Assembly: GCA_031763025.1 (NCBI GenBank)
Contig: JASSKH010000038.1
Coordinates: 3,079,001 to 3,143,000, forward strand
DNA from: Macrocystis pyrifera
Taxonomy: Eukaryota; Sar; Phaeophyceae; Laminariales; Laminariaceae
Length of the DNA: 64,000 bases
Direction: 5' to 3'
The notes beneath the pieces are model-generated. The model did no database searches, was not told the origin of the DNA, and worked only from the letters and a program-made list of their open reading frames with translations. Position 1 is the stretch's first letter; every line of letters starts with the position of its first letter. The position numbers and the translations under genes are program-made. Positions 12,301 to 24,501 of the stretch are shown here, piece by piece.

Positions 12301-14161
12301 TACTTGAGTACGCGGGCGCATTTCTCGCTGTTCACATAGTAGTTGGAGTTGCGTAACTGTCAACAGTAACTGTCTTCGGTGGTAGAAAGGCGGTAAAAAC
12401 ACAATATCTCAATGCCGTTGTGTCTTTGTTTCGTTTTATTTTTTTCGAATCCCCACCGGAGACAAGACCTGGTGGAGCTTTTGTTGCGGGCGGTTGACGA
12501 ACAAAACGAAAACTCAACATCAATTAATTGACTTCATCTCGGCGGCGGCTGCCGTTTATGCTTCTTTCTTGATAAACTTGAGATTGTTTGGTTTCCGGTC
12601 GGTCGTACGGCGCAGATGTATCGTAGGAACCTCCGGCTTCACCCGCTGAAAAATATGGCATCTGTCGTAGGAACTCCGGCTGCACCCAGCTGAAAAATTA
12701 GGCATGGCCTATTAAGGCATGCCCTATCCCCTATCACTACGGACGGAAATATAAGGACCGTTGGATATTCATACTTATGTACAAACATTCCTTCTATTTC
12801 CTCCCTGAGTGGTATATATCTTGTATAGGCGGACGTGTAAATAAGCCCTGAATTATAAATACCGTTCGGATTAAACATTATATATCCAAATAGTTCAACA
12901 ACAGCAGTGTTTCAGGACAAGAGTGGAGTTGTACACCGTGGTATCTTGTATAGGCGGCCGTGTAAGTATTAGTATTAAGGGGGACCATAGTAAATGGGAC
13001 CAAATTTGGTTAGTAAAAATAGGGAAATATATAGTTTTTTGTGTGTACCGTAGGTGCTGTTTACTATGGTCCTCCGTAATAGAAGGTCGCGGCCGTGAAA
13101 AAAAAAAACCCTATACCTCGTAATATAAATACGGTTCGGATTAAACATTAAATATTCAAACAGTGACCATTTGTGTTTCGGGACATCATGGAGTTGTACG
13201 TCTTGTATAAGCGGCCGTGTAGATTGTTAGTTGGAGCTCGCTTCGGCCTTAATGAACGACATCTCCTTATATACATTTTGCATTGTTGCAGTATCACACA
13301 TATAACAGCTGCCGCGTTACTTCAAACTCGTGCCAGGAAGACGACTGACCGTATCGTCGCGTCGTGTGACATTTTGTGGGACTGATTAAATGGGGCTAGG
13401 GTTCCCGTGCGCCGCTGTCTGTCGCCGGACGCGCGGGGGTGGGGCTGTGGTGTCGGTCCAAGCCCCATTTTTTCCAAGACCTCTGTTGTCCCCGCGTGAC
13501 CCCACATCAACGCTCCGTATGTGTGTGCCATGATCCCATTGTCTGTTGTGCGTCTGTTGTGTCGTGCAGTGCGGAGGGGATGACTACACTGGGTCCACCT
13601 GCTGCCGCCCAGGGTTCGAGTGCGAATCGGTGGCTGACTGCTTCTCCGAGGTACGTACTACAAGTATACGTCGGCGTTTTTTTTTAGTAAACTGTTACTA
13701 TGTGCCAGGTATGCATGTGTACGTACTGGTAGTTGAACAAACACGATTACTCGAAGTAAAACTAACGCGATCACTTGAAGTGTGCACGCAACTTTTTTTC
13801 ACTCGCACGGTAATTCCACGTTTCGGACGCATTTCTGTGAGCTAACACCCCGCCCCGCCCCACCCCACCCCACGCGTATTTCTGAGCTGATATACAATCC
13901 TATTCCACCCCACCCCACACGTATTGCTAAGACACCAACCGCGTTCTACGAGCTAACATATTCCCACCACGCCCCACCCCACCCCACCTCACACCTTGTT
14001 CTGTGTGTATTTACCAGTGCCGTCCCGTGGAGAACGCCTGCTCCGAAGGCTGGGGGCAGTGCGGCGGCTCAGACTGGGACGGGCCTACCTGCTGCTGGCC
14101 CGGGGCCGAGTGCCTGGAGAGGAGCCAGTGGTACCACCAGTGCGTCCCGGAGGTGAAATAG
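3266..14161 (+). CDS. Secreted lytic polysaccharide monooxygenase with two CBM1 modules (8 exons)
   Basis: Predicted exons are 3266-3408, 5564-5741, 7843-7959, 9822-10113, 10954-11127, 11555-11873, 13570-13650 and 14018-14161, all with GT-AG introns. They give about 482 residues. Residues 1-27 are a signal peptide ending in ADG, so the mature chain starts with His28 (HVYMMKPVSRN), the first ligand of the LPMO copper histidine brace. The second is probably His145 in STYHWGH, split by intron 3. A CGDP motif (end of exon 2) and YPEEFWNCADIEI (residues 287-299, axial Phe291 likely) fit the AA15/AA10-like LPMO fold. Residues 302-395 form a Thr/Pro/Ser linker with seven PTSEA repeats. Two CBM1 modules follow (about 399-436 and 443-480, YGQCGG and WGQCGG). 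LPMOs cut cellulose or chitin oxidatively outside the cell. The linker changes frame near 11740 (see findings), so the allele may be broken or the base miscalled. The family number (AA15-like) is an inference. Confidence 0.88.
3532..4290. mobile_element. Non-autonomous PIF/Harbinger-like element in LPMO intron 1
   Basis: A 759-bp element has terminal inverted repeats starting GGGCCATTCCTAACGAAC on the left and, on the opposite strand at the right, GGGCCACTCCTAACGAAC. The repeats continue through several copies of a palindromic AATCACGATTCGTGATTT motif. The flanks are TAA (3529-3531) and TAA (4291-4293). A 3-bp TWA target duplication and GGG-type ends are typical of PIF/Harbinger elements. The interior is GC-rich, has inverted segments and encodes no transposase. 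It sits wholly inside intron 1. Confidence 0.8.
4391..4451. repeat. (GGA)n microsatellite
   Basis: A run of GGA/AGG triplets that ends in a G-run, within LPMO intron 1. Confidence 0.9.
5049..5235. repeat. Two-copy direct repeat with 120-bp period
   Basis: About 67 bases starting ACGCAGCTTGCAAAGTTGAG at 5049 recur at 5169 with only a few changes, separated by AT-rich spacer, inside LPMO intron 1. Related pieces (CGACTCACAGCT and AGCTTGCAAA) occur near 38822, 40676, 48798 and 55078, so the unit belongs to a dispersed repeat. Confidence 0.85.
10258..10345. mobile_element. piggyBac-type MITE, copy 1 (LPMO intron 4)
   Basis: An 88-bp near-palindrome begins CCCTTTTAGAGCTGCAGTCC and ends with the matching inverted sequence. 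It is bounded on both sides by TTAA (10254-10257 and 10346-10349). A TTAA duplication and CCC-starting ends are diagnostic of piggyBac-like elements. It has no coding capacity. Confidence 0.8.
10412..10517. mobile_element. TA-target MITE (Tc1/mariner-like), copy 1
   Basis: A 106-bp element with inverted ends TTACGGGGGACCATAGTAA..., flanked by TA on both sides, in LPMO intron 4. Six copies occur in this window. The TA target duplication points to the Tc1/mariner superfamily; that assignment is an inference because no transposase is present. Confidence 0.85.
11605..11709 (+). repeat. Seven 15-bp coding repeats (PTSEA) in the LPMO linker
   Basis: Seven tandem copies of CCTACCTCCGAGGCT, identical at nearly every base including third codon positions, encode Pro-Thr-Ser-Glu-Ala in exon 6. 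The uniformity shows recent expansion by slippage. Such Thr/Ser/Pro linkers are usually O-glycosylated spacers between catalytic and binding domains. Confidence 0.95.
11922..12026. mobile_element. TA-target MITE, copy 2 (LPMO intron 6)
   Basis: A 105-bp element with nearly perfect inverted ends (TTACGGGGGTCCATAGTAAATAG at the left, matched at the right) and flanking TA. It is the best-preserved copy of the family. Confidence 0.9.
12190..12295. mobile_element. Degenerate piggyBac-type MITE (LPMO intron 6)
   Basis: It keeps the order of the 10258 and 57085 copies (CTTTAG, GCGCTCCCGTTTTGG, GGGGACAAATTACATGAAATTAGAG, GTGCAGTACTGAAAGGGTTA), but the right arm is eroded and the TTAA flanks are lost. 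Confidence 0.55.
12975..13079. mobile_element. TA-target MITE, copy 3 (LPMO intron 6)
   Basis: A 105-bp copy with ends TTAAGGGGGACCATAGTAAATG and CTATGGTCCTCCGTAA, flanked by TA. The interior (GTTAGTAAAAATAGGGAAATATA) matches the other copies. Confidence 0.85.
13840..13995. repeat. CCCCAC-rich minisatellite in LPMO intron 7
   Basis: Short C-rich units (CCCCACCCCACNCGTATT) repeat imperfectly between exons 7 and 8, probably doubling as the pyrimidine tract of intron 7. Confidence 0.7.
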
Positions 14162-17100
14162 TAACTTTCACTCACCACACAGGCGTCGTGAGACGTGAAA
14201 ACAGGACGGCACCAACAACAGCAAGAACAGCCGCCACAGCAGCAGCGGCGCCAGCATCAGCAGCGGCAGCGGACAACAGCCAAAATTATGCTACGTATAC
14301 CCTGAGGAGACCGGTCCTTTTTATCTCTTGTGGGCCTCATTATACTGCTGTCAGTGTAGAGGGGGGTCAGGCCATTCAAAAGAGTATCAAAACACCGCGG
14401 TAGTCGCTATTCTACCTGGTGTAGCATTTCACCGCCTCGAATTTCTAGCACATATTTGGCAGCAACAGCGCTGTTTCAATACTATCGACAGCCCCAGCGC
14501 TTGCCGTATGAGCTTAAAGTAGCCGTCGATTTGTTTGCAAGGAGAAGAGGAGTCCCATTCATATTTTTAATATTTTTCTAGAGTTCCCGGCATGACAGGA
14601 GGAAGAAGCTTATTCTTGTTATACGTGCACACGCGCACCGAGAAATTCGATGATGCGCGCGCTATAATAATTTATTTCGCGGTTTTTTTCTTCTTTTTGG
14701 TCGTTATTCGTGAGTCAACATCGGTCGGGGGGGGGAGTGGTAGACAGGGAAAAACGAGGTGGAAGATTACAAGTACTACGTATCCTCGCGGCGGGTCATA
14801 TGCGCTTTCGCTTTTTGCATGCATGCAGACCAACATGCTTGCAGAGGCTTACGCATGCAGCAAGCGAAGAAGCACAGTGAGTGTCGTCTCATTGATGAAA
14901 ATTCGCTTGCTCCCCGCCGCCTTTCACATATTTTTAGAGGGCGGGCCAGCCTCTCTGTCTATTATATGTGTTATTATATGGTATTAGTGTGTAGTAAATG
15001 TCGAGACCTTTTTTCGTCCAGGCGTGAGCCACTTTTGTCTTGTGTAGTATGATATGTCTTGACCCTTTTTTAGAACGGCGCCCACGGGTTTGAGGGGGAA
15101 CTTACTTGGAATTAGAGCCGGGTCAGTTTTTTTTGCAGTATAATAGGACGTGGAAAGGTTGAACATCGCCTTTTTTGGGGTGCTGTGTACCTGGTAGGTA
15201 GTTTTGCGGGGGAAAAGAGTGTTTTTTTCAACATTTTTTTTATCTCGCTGTGTGTATGGAGTGGTTAGTTCCCCGCTCATCTGTGTGTCCGTGCCTAGCT
15301 TGGAATTTTCAAGTGTTAAGTTTCTTCCCGTTTGAACGGCTTGGAAGTGTCGAAGTTTCCTACCGTATCGACCCAAGTCCGTACGGTAATGTTACCGCCC
15401 GCTCCTTGCGCTGGGGTACCGCCCCAAACATAAATTAGTGACCTCCCGAGGACGCTGACAGCATTAAAATCGGAACCTCGTTTTGTGCATACGCGTACCG
15501 TACGTAAAATAGTCGTACCCGTGAAAGCGTAAGTAAGTGTATGGCGTGTTATTTCCTGTTTTGTTTTGTTTTTTTTCATTTTTTTTTTGTTTTGCCTTTT
15601 TACGTACTTGTTGTCTCAAGTACACTCGTGCGTGAACGAAAATTTCTGACCGGAATGCTTTAGACATTTTTACGTTCTAAAACGGATGAATAGCTACTGT
15701 AGTTGCTGTGCGGATGCGCGAACAGGGGCGTTTTTGAGAGGGCACGCGACGTCGGGTTTCACTTGACAGGAGATTTTCGGTACTGGTCATGTTTAGTCTT
15801 GGTGGGATGAATGGATGGCTGTCTCCCCCGTGCCAAAGGTTTTCGTAGTGATTATTGTTTTGTTGGGACGCATGCCTGCTCTCCCTTTTCGTCTGCATCT
15901 GTGTGGGTGCTGTGAGGATGATGTGTGACTTACCATATTCATATGTCATCGCCACGAAAGATGGTCGTTTCACTCGCGGGTTTTTCTAGCCAATTGAGAT
16001 TTTCCCGGTCAAATGGATTGGTGAATAAAAAAAACGGCGGGTATGAAGTAAACATCTCCGCCCTGCTGTTTTTGGACCTCGCGGACATCGCTCTCTCTTC
16101 TCGCGGCTTTTGTCGTGTTGTGAAACAAGAGGAGTCAGGTACGAGGTATTCTGGGTGGTGAGAGCTATTGCGATTTTGCCCTCACGGCTTGATCGCTATT
16201 AATAGAGGCGCATCTTACAGCAGTGGTTGTATAACGACCGTTTTACACGTAGCCAACTCGTGACGCCGAGTTTGGGGAGAGGGGAGAGTGGTGGGAGGGC
16301 GGCGTTAGGTCTGTGTGTGCACGTGGTGTCTGGTGGGCGTCCTTTGATCGAATGTGGCTGTATCCTTTTCTTGCAGCAATAGAAGAAGGTTCGTTTCGTT
16401 GATTAGTAAGCCTTTGGTTCTGTCGAGGTCGCTTCAGCTGAGCACATCATACAGCAGTGTTGCCTCACGAACGAATAAATCACTTACTACTAATAGTGTA
16501 GATTTAACTATTCTTGTTGCTGTTTATGGCCTTGTGTCGTTAAAATGCTTCGATGTCAAGTGTGGTTGATGGTGGTGTCCACGGCGCCGTACATACCTCC
16601 ACATCAAACAACAGTGAGAAAAATATCAATTGATACGTCCCACGTTTTTTTTGTTGCTAAGTCAGGTCGATTTTTCGCTGAGTATAAGGAGTATAAGGTG
16701 GGGATCGGAGTGAGTCAGGTCGAGTTTTTTTTGCCGAAGTGTGGGGACCGGAACGAGGTGGGGGTGGTATCATACATAGGTTGATAAAAAGCATCCACCC
16801 CTCCCCCCCCCCCCCCCCCCCATCCCCAAGTTGTTCGAATTTTACGGGGTGTCTCCCAAGACTCCTAGAAGTCGATGCCTTTTCTCCTACGTTGATAGCT
16901 TTCGTTTGCCATTGGGGGGGGAGGGGAAGGGTCCATGATTTCTTAAGCTTGCGTCATGATTCAGGTTTTGCTCAATACGATCAAGTCGTTGATGTCATGA
17001 GGGCAATACTCATGAATCGTCCTCGGCGAGAAGAGGAGGGCGATATATGACACACAGGGTGCTTGGTGGTTCAGGTGTTGGCTAGGCAGCTGTTTGACAT

Positions 17101-17379
17101 GGTGAGTCGTATCTCGAGAGCAGACACCTTCGTTGAAAAATCGAATAATATCACAATATACACCTTTTTTACCTGTGCATTTGTGTACAATACTTGTACG
17201 TGTAAGCATAATGTCCATTTCCGGTAAGAAATATTTATCGGCGTTGCACATACGCGCAACCGCCCGTGGTTAATATTCCCCGACAAGGAACGCGATTTCA
17301 ACCGGAAAACTGTGGTCTTTTCAGTGACGCAAAGTCATCTATGGTACGAAATTATCCGTTTTTTTTTCAGACGAGTTTT
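14162..17379. other. LPMO 3' flank and gene-free region
   Basis: No further gene is supported. It starts with the LPMO 3' UTR, including a CAG/GCC-rich stretch at 14216-14275; no poly(A) site could be fixed. A weak relic of the piggyBac-type MITE may lie at about 15055-15140 (GGGGAACTTACTTGGAATTAGAG). A 21-base C-run lies near 16802-16822. The remaining open frames are short and lack splice logic or familiar motifs. Confidence 0.5.
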
Positions 17380-18750
17380 CGAATCCCACGTGTCAGGTCA
17401 AGATTTTTAAAATCTCACGGTTCGGGTCGGGCCAAGATTTTTTCAAATCTCACGGGTCGGGTCGGGTCAAGAGATGATGAAAGCTCACGGGTAGGCGGAG
17501 CCTCCGCCGGCTTTTTCCGAAAAGTCCGAAAAGGTCGATTTTTGTGGAAAAAAGCCCCGAGTTTTTTTCCTTGAGCCAATCTTAAGGAGAGGGCCGATTT
17601 TTAGTCCTGGGGGCCGAATTCTGCTAGACAGCCGATTCTCACTCGTCTCCTACACAATAACGCCTAACGTTTGTTATTTGTAATTACAACTATTGAGAAA
17701 CAAATCAAATGGGAACTGCATTACGCGGAGTTATGACGCCTGCTGGCCGATGTGGGCAGCGCTCTGCTGATAGTGCACGCCGATGGAGCCTGCTTCCAAC
17801 ACAACTGAAGCCTATTTTCCGTGCGAACGAGCCGATTTTCAAGATTCAAAGTCGATTTTAAAAAGTTCGCGCCGAAAAGGCCCAAAAGGTGTTTTTTCGG
17901 AGCCGAACAAACCAAAAAATGTGTTTTCGGCGTCTTGTCGTTTTCATTGGTTCGAACCTACTTTAGTTGTTTCGAGCCGAAATGAGCTGTATTTTTTTTA
18001 GTTTTCGGCGAAAATCAAGAAAGCCTTTTATTTTTCAAGTTTCAAAACGCGAACAAAAAAGCGGCGGAGGCTCAGAGCCTACTCACGGGTCGGGTCAGGT
18101 CATCATCCGCGAGAAACGGCTTACTCGCGGGTCGGGCGAGCATGACCCGCGAGTTTTTTTTTTTCTGCTGACCCGCGGGTATAGGACCCGCGCATCCGGC
18201 CCGCAGGTCCGACACTTGAAAAAAATCCCTCTTCCCGAATCTATCGCACCAACACTGATTACCACTCCTGCGGTAAACTTCTCAAACAATAAAACATCGC
18301 AAAATATGTGTACGTCTGTCCGGATTCGTCCATACCCACGACAGCCAGGCCACATTTCACTGCGGGGTACAAACATGACGATTACATTTTGTTTAATAAA
18401 GTGTCGACCCACGGGTCGGATCCCAGGTCGAGACAATATATGGTCTCGCGGGTTGAGGTGACCCGACCGCGACATGACCCGTATCTCACGGGTCAATCGG
18501 AATCTGGCAGGTCGGATCGGATTGGGTCAGGAAGTGTTCAAAATCTCATGGGTCAAGTCGGATTGCGCCAAGACGTTTTCAAATCTCGCGGGTCGGTTCG
18601 GGTCGGTTAGGGTCGGGTCAGGAGCTAGGTTTTCAAACCACACGGGTCAAGTCGGGCCGGCGCAGTACACTTGAAAATCTCGCGGGTGGTGTCGGGTCGG
18701 CTGATCCGATCCGACCCGACCTGACCCGTGAGGTATGATTTAACCCGCGA
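17380..18750. repeat. Region of dispersed GGGTCGGGTC-type repeats
   Basis: Many copies of a degenerate module with the pattern AAATCTCACGGGTCGGGTCGGG, and its reverse complement near 18130-18200 and 18700-18730, are separated by variable sequence. A smaller cluster lies near 27270-27350. It looks like an expanded minisatellite or a decayed repetitive element. It carries no recognisable protein. Confidence 0.7.
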
Positions 18751-18865
18751 CCAGCCCAGAAAAAAATGTCTGGAACGAAACGTGTGTTTTGGTCAGAAGG
18801 AAAATGGTGTCGTAAGGAACCGTTTTCGAGACCCAGACCCGGCGCAGCATGGTCACGATGCTCGT

Positions 18866-19340
<475 letters not shown>

Positions 19341-19829
19341 GTTAGTATACGCTAGACGACTAAAAAGGTCTTGTTATCTACACGTTCGTACTCGTATTTA
19401 CTTTCGGTCGCGGTACATGAGTCGCAGCAGGGTTATTATTAATAGTACTGTAACAGTTGTGGGAATACTACTACTGTATGTAACCCTGTTAGGACCTCAG
19501 AGAGGAAAATTGGCAACAAAAAAATTACGGTTACAGCCAGACGCCCACACTGCGTGATTGTGAGGGATGATACAATAATGGTTGATGTCCAACTTACAAT
19601 GGTTGAATGCAAGGCGTCGCGCGGCAATGGCCCAACATGGTCCAACCCTTAATACACTGCTGGGCGCTCTCTCTGCTGCTGCTCGTACGATAGACGGTTG
19701 AGGACACCAAAGCCACCATTGATTTGTGGTCGCTATCTCGGGAGTCCCAAACTGGTTATAGGTTAAGAACAGCAGAGAGTCGAAACGATCCTCACATTTT
19801 CCAAAGTCGGAAACCGCGGTCGTGAACAC

Positions 19830-19993
<164 letters not shown>

Positions 19994-20263
19994 TGGTTTG
20001 CCATCTGACAATGTGTATAGGGTGGTGAGGCTTCATAGCCAAAAACATGATGAAATTACAGAAAATCTAGACCACCAAAATCAAAAGCGTGAAGTGATGT
20101 TGCCAGCAAACAAAAGCTACTAAAAATAGATGTACCTCCTTGTTCTCTTACACCCCCCCCCTCTCCCCGCAAGGTCATATATACATCGTGGATCTGGTAC
20201 GCACGCACCAGGTACAAAGTAGACTCATATTTACAAGCCAGTGTCGGGTATCGAACGATACTA

Positions 20264-20369
20264 TTACGAGGGTCCATAGTCAACGGGACCAAATTTTGTT
20301 AGTAAAAATAAGTAAATATATAGGTTTTTTATGTATACCATGGGTCCTATTAACTATGGACCCCCGTAA
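20264..20369. mobile_element. TA-target MITE, copy 4
   Basis: A 106-bp copy with ends TTACGAGGGTCCATAGT and ACTATGGACCCCCGTAA, flanked by TA on both sides. It sits in gene-free DNA between the trinucleotide arrays and the single-strand-binding-protein gene. Confidence 0.9.
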
Positions 20370-21138
20370 TAATGATAATTGAATTCGATACGATACCGAT
20401 AAACAACTAAGACAATCAAAACGATTTCTGCATTCGATACAGAAGTGTGAAGGTGTTACCTACTGAGCAATATAGGGGTAAAAGATCGATCGATTACCCA
20501 GCCCAGGGTAATTTTTATCAGACATAACCAGAAGCACGTTGAAGCAAGCTTTCGTTTGGCCATTGAAACCTCTTTCGTTCGGTATCAGCCGAAAACCCCC
20601 CCAAAAAAACAGGTTGGTGCCAGGGGATGGAAGTCAAAACACGTTCGATATGATATATCAAGAGAACGATATTAGCCATTTCGATATGTCGAAACCGTCG
20701 ATATGATATCCAACACAAGCACAGAAATATAGAAGCGCCCATCCACCTCCGTCGGCCGCTTTGACTTCGTTCGCGCTTTTGTCTAGGTGCCTGGGAGCGA
20801 ATTGCCGCGTTTCGTCCTTGGCGTAGCTCGTTTATCTCTACAACCAAAACATAGTTGGCACGGCGAATACGACGCGTGCTGCGATGTGTAGGGGTTGTTG
20901 GACGCGTGCTTGCTTTGTAGGGGTAGCGGCTAATGCTGTTTTTGCTTGCCTTACAGCGGCAGCGGCTAATGCTATTCTTGTCTTATACCTGGTAGGGGCA
21001 GCGGCTAAATTTTAATGCTATCTGAGGCTCCTCACTTGATTTATAGCATACCAGCAGCTCTATACCTCACCCAGAAGCTGGTTTTGAAAAGAAAAAAAGA
21101 CAAAACCGAAAAAATAAACCCGAGGCCGAGGTACAGTA

Positions 21139-21243
21139 TTACGGGGGTCCATAGTAAATAGGACCTAGTGTTTACACAAAAACCTATATATTTCACAATT
21201 TCTACCAACAATTTTTGGTCCTATTTACTATGGTCCCCCGCAA
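21139..21243. mobile_element. TA-target MITE, copy 5
   Basis: A 105-bp copy with ends TTACGGGGGTCCATAGTAAATAG and CTATTTACTATGGTCCCCCGCAA and TA flanks. One base of the right end differs from the consensus. Confidence 0.9.
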
Positions 21244-21490
21244 TAGTAAATATGACGAAAATTTCCATATACATTTCAACCCTTTTACAAGCAGTTCACT
21301 GACCGTGCATACACAAATACATAATATCTGACTCAAACTCCACGTGATTTTTCACAAAAACGGGAGTGATGTCCAAAAAATGACCTGCATTTCAACAACA
21401 TTGGGTAGTTTGAGAGTCAGTCGAGGACCCTCCGTCAGTCAGAAATAGCTTGGCCAAAACTGTGCTATGCATATCTCTACAGCACGCTTA

Positions 21491-21590
21491 GGGCTTTGAC
21501 GGCAAACTGCAGTCCCGGTTTGGGGACAAACCACTCAAATTCTGAGTAGCATATCCAAAACGGGATTGCATATTACTAAAAAAGGCTGAG
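21491..21590. mobile_element. Degenerate piggyBac-type MITE
   Basis: It holds CTGCAGTCCCGGTTTGGGGACAAACC and, inverted, CCAAAACGGGATTGCA, the core of the TTAA-flanked family. The ends have drifted and no TTAA duplication is left. Confidence 0.55.
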
Positions 21591-22462
21591 AAAACGGGAT
21601 TGAATCACTAAAAGGTTGAGAACGTCTTGTTCTTCCTGAGGCTCGCGGCTTAATGTGAAGTTAACGTTGACCGCACGCTCTAAACAAGGTACCAGTATTA
21701 TATACCAGGTAGGACTTAAAGCGGCGTTCCTCGCTGAGCACAATGCTTATCATAGCTGAAATTCCTCAATTTTTATAAAAAAAATCAAACCTGAAATTAC
21801 AAAACTCCGAAATTGTTGACACATGTCGCGTACTCTGTTTTATCGTCGCACGTCTCCGACACGGACGTGGAATGTGATGAGCTTAAGCTTTGGTACTTAT
21901 TTTACCCGTACGCCGGAAGATGAAAAAAATTGAAAAAAAGGAGAATGGTAAAGCACACCCTCCGGCTAAATGTACTTCGCACACCCGCCCCCTCGAAAAG
22001 GAAACACACACGCCTCCACGAGGATGTTACAGTTTCGCGGCTCTCTCTCTGGTACGCCGAACAGGTTTCACGCGCTGTGTGCGCGCTCCAAAGCAATATG
22101 TATATATATATATATCAAAACTGCCGACTTCCGCTGCCACGTGTCGAAAGAAAAACGAAGAAACGCCTGGGGTCGGTCGGATCTACCACCTACCGCCTAC
22201 GCCCCCCCCCCCCCCCCCCCTCCCCTCCCCCGCAGTCTCCCCTACAAAATAGTGCCATTTCCTGGCGACTACCAATCCCACCACGCCAATGGCAGCGCTC
22301 GACTAAACCTCCCCTCCCCTCCCCCCTCCCCCCTCTCCCCTCCCCTATAAAATAACGCCATTTCCTGACGACAACCTATATATCACTGCACTAATGTTCT
22401 ATTGATAATACCAGCGTCGCTCTCTCCACTCCCAGCGACAACCAACCCTGCCACACTACGAC

Positions 22463-24461
22463 CTAACCCTCAACTATCGAAGAAGGACGGGAGCGAGTCC
22501 GGTTCGATCCCCTTCGAGCCCCCCCCCCCTCCCCCATCCTCATCCCACCAGCTCGCCTCCTTCTCCCTCCCCCGCTCGCCACCGCTATCCCCCTCCGCCC
22601 CCCCCCCCCCCCCCCCGTTGTAGGCGACGCCGGTTCAGCTGACCACCAAGCATCCTCCGCTTCCTTTTTTCTAGCCTTAGCTGCGAGGTCTTCGGGGCTC
22701 TGGTAAGTCCCACTACCACCACCATCGCCGTCACTACCGATGCCGCCACCTGTCCCCTTAGTAGCACCCCCAGCTTTGAACTTTGCTGCGGCATCAGCCC
22801 TCTCCAGCCGCTCGGACTCCCACAGGTTGTCGTCTCTGTTGTCCGAACGGGAGGCCTGTTCAGCGCGGGAGTCCAGAATTTCCAGGGTTTGGACCTGGCC
22901 CATGGCATAGGATGGGATGGGGTGAGATGGGATGCGATGGGATGCGATAGGATGAGATGGGGTTAGATGGGATGATATAGGATGGGGTGGGATGGTATGG
23001 GATGAGGTGGAGCGGGATGGGGTGAGATGGGATGAAATAGGATGAGATGGGATGAAATAGGATGATATGGGGTTAGATGGGATGATATGGGATGGGGTGG
23101 GATGGTATGGGATGAGGTGGAGTGGGATGGGGTGAGATGGGATGAAATAGGATGATATGGGGTTAGATGGGATGAAATAGGATGATATGGAATGAGGTGG
23201 GGTGGGATGGGGTGGGATGGAATGGGGTGAGGTTGCAAGATATAGGATGGGGTGAGATGGGGTGGTATGGGATGAGGTGGGATGGAATAAGGTGAGAGGG
23301 GATAAGGTGGGGTGGGGTGGGATGGGAGGGGGGGGGGGGGGGGGGGGAGGGGGGAAAGCCGCCGGAGGCGGTGCACTCAACTAAAATCATAACATCTACC
23401 TGGTACTAGTAAGTGCATTCTGTCTGAGGGGATAAACAACACAAAACACGAACGTATAACATTGTAGTACGTAACACTCCCATAAAAAGAGAACGACATT
23501 TCACGATGATGGCAACTTCAGGAATTCAGACCCCCCCCCACACACGCGCTGTATGTAGATGTATGACGTATATGAAGTGCATGAAATGGATGAGCTTCAT
23601 GCATCGTCTGAGTTGCATGCATTGCGTGACGCGTAAGGACCGTCTAAACTTCATCAAGTGTATTAATTGTATGAGGTGCATGCATAGTACATATATACAT
23701 GTTTATATATGAAGTGTATGCAGTGCGTGCAATGTTTGAAATCTATGAACTACATCAAATGTGCGAATTGTATAAGGTGCATGAAGTGCATGAACTGCAC
23801 GAACTGTCACGAATTGTACGAAGTGCATGAACTGTAAGAAATGAGATAACTGTATGCGGAGTCCCAGAACGCACCAGGATCTTGATAGTGGTTCGCGGCT
23901 TCCCTTCTCGATCAGTCCAAGCGTTGAGGCTTAGAGACCCCTGCATCCCGCGACGGTTGGGCGAGATGCAGAGCGCACGATCCGAGCAGCAGTAGAAGGG
24001 TAGGCGGCGGCATTAGGAAGGTTTCACACATCGGATATATTATGTACAGACCATCCAGATCATCTACAGATTATTCCCACTTGGTGATCTACATGTCTCA
24101 AGGTAGGTATATCCCTGATCTGTGCGAGTTAGCTCATGTTGCGGGGTTGGAACCGTGCCATCTGCATGGTCGAGGACAGATTTCCTGGGTTTCGATCACT
24201 ACAATTAATAGCAGATCAAGCACAACATGTCATAACGGCACGTGAGGATCTAGATGATATATCTATAGATGATCCATCTGATCTGCAGATGATTTATCAG
24301 CGTTGTGAAAGGTTTCGATATACGCTGCAACAGGAATCGCCTCACACCACATGAGCACACTCTGGAACAGACTACAAGTCATGTCTACATAGCACACAAG
24401 GTGAGGGTATACATACAGCACTACCGGTAGTACGTCACAAAAGTTATGCGATATCAGCACG

Positions 24462-24501
<40 letters not shown>

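Noticed and set aside
22908-23390. Long minus-strand frames rich in Pro, Ser and His (up to 305 codons)
   Set aside because: The part above 22894 is the GATGG minisatellite and G-run. Only the portion below 22894 is kept, as SSB exon 5.
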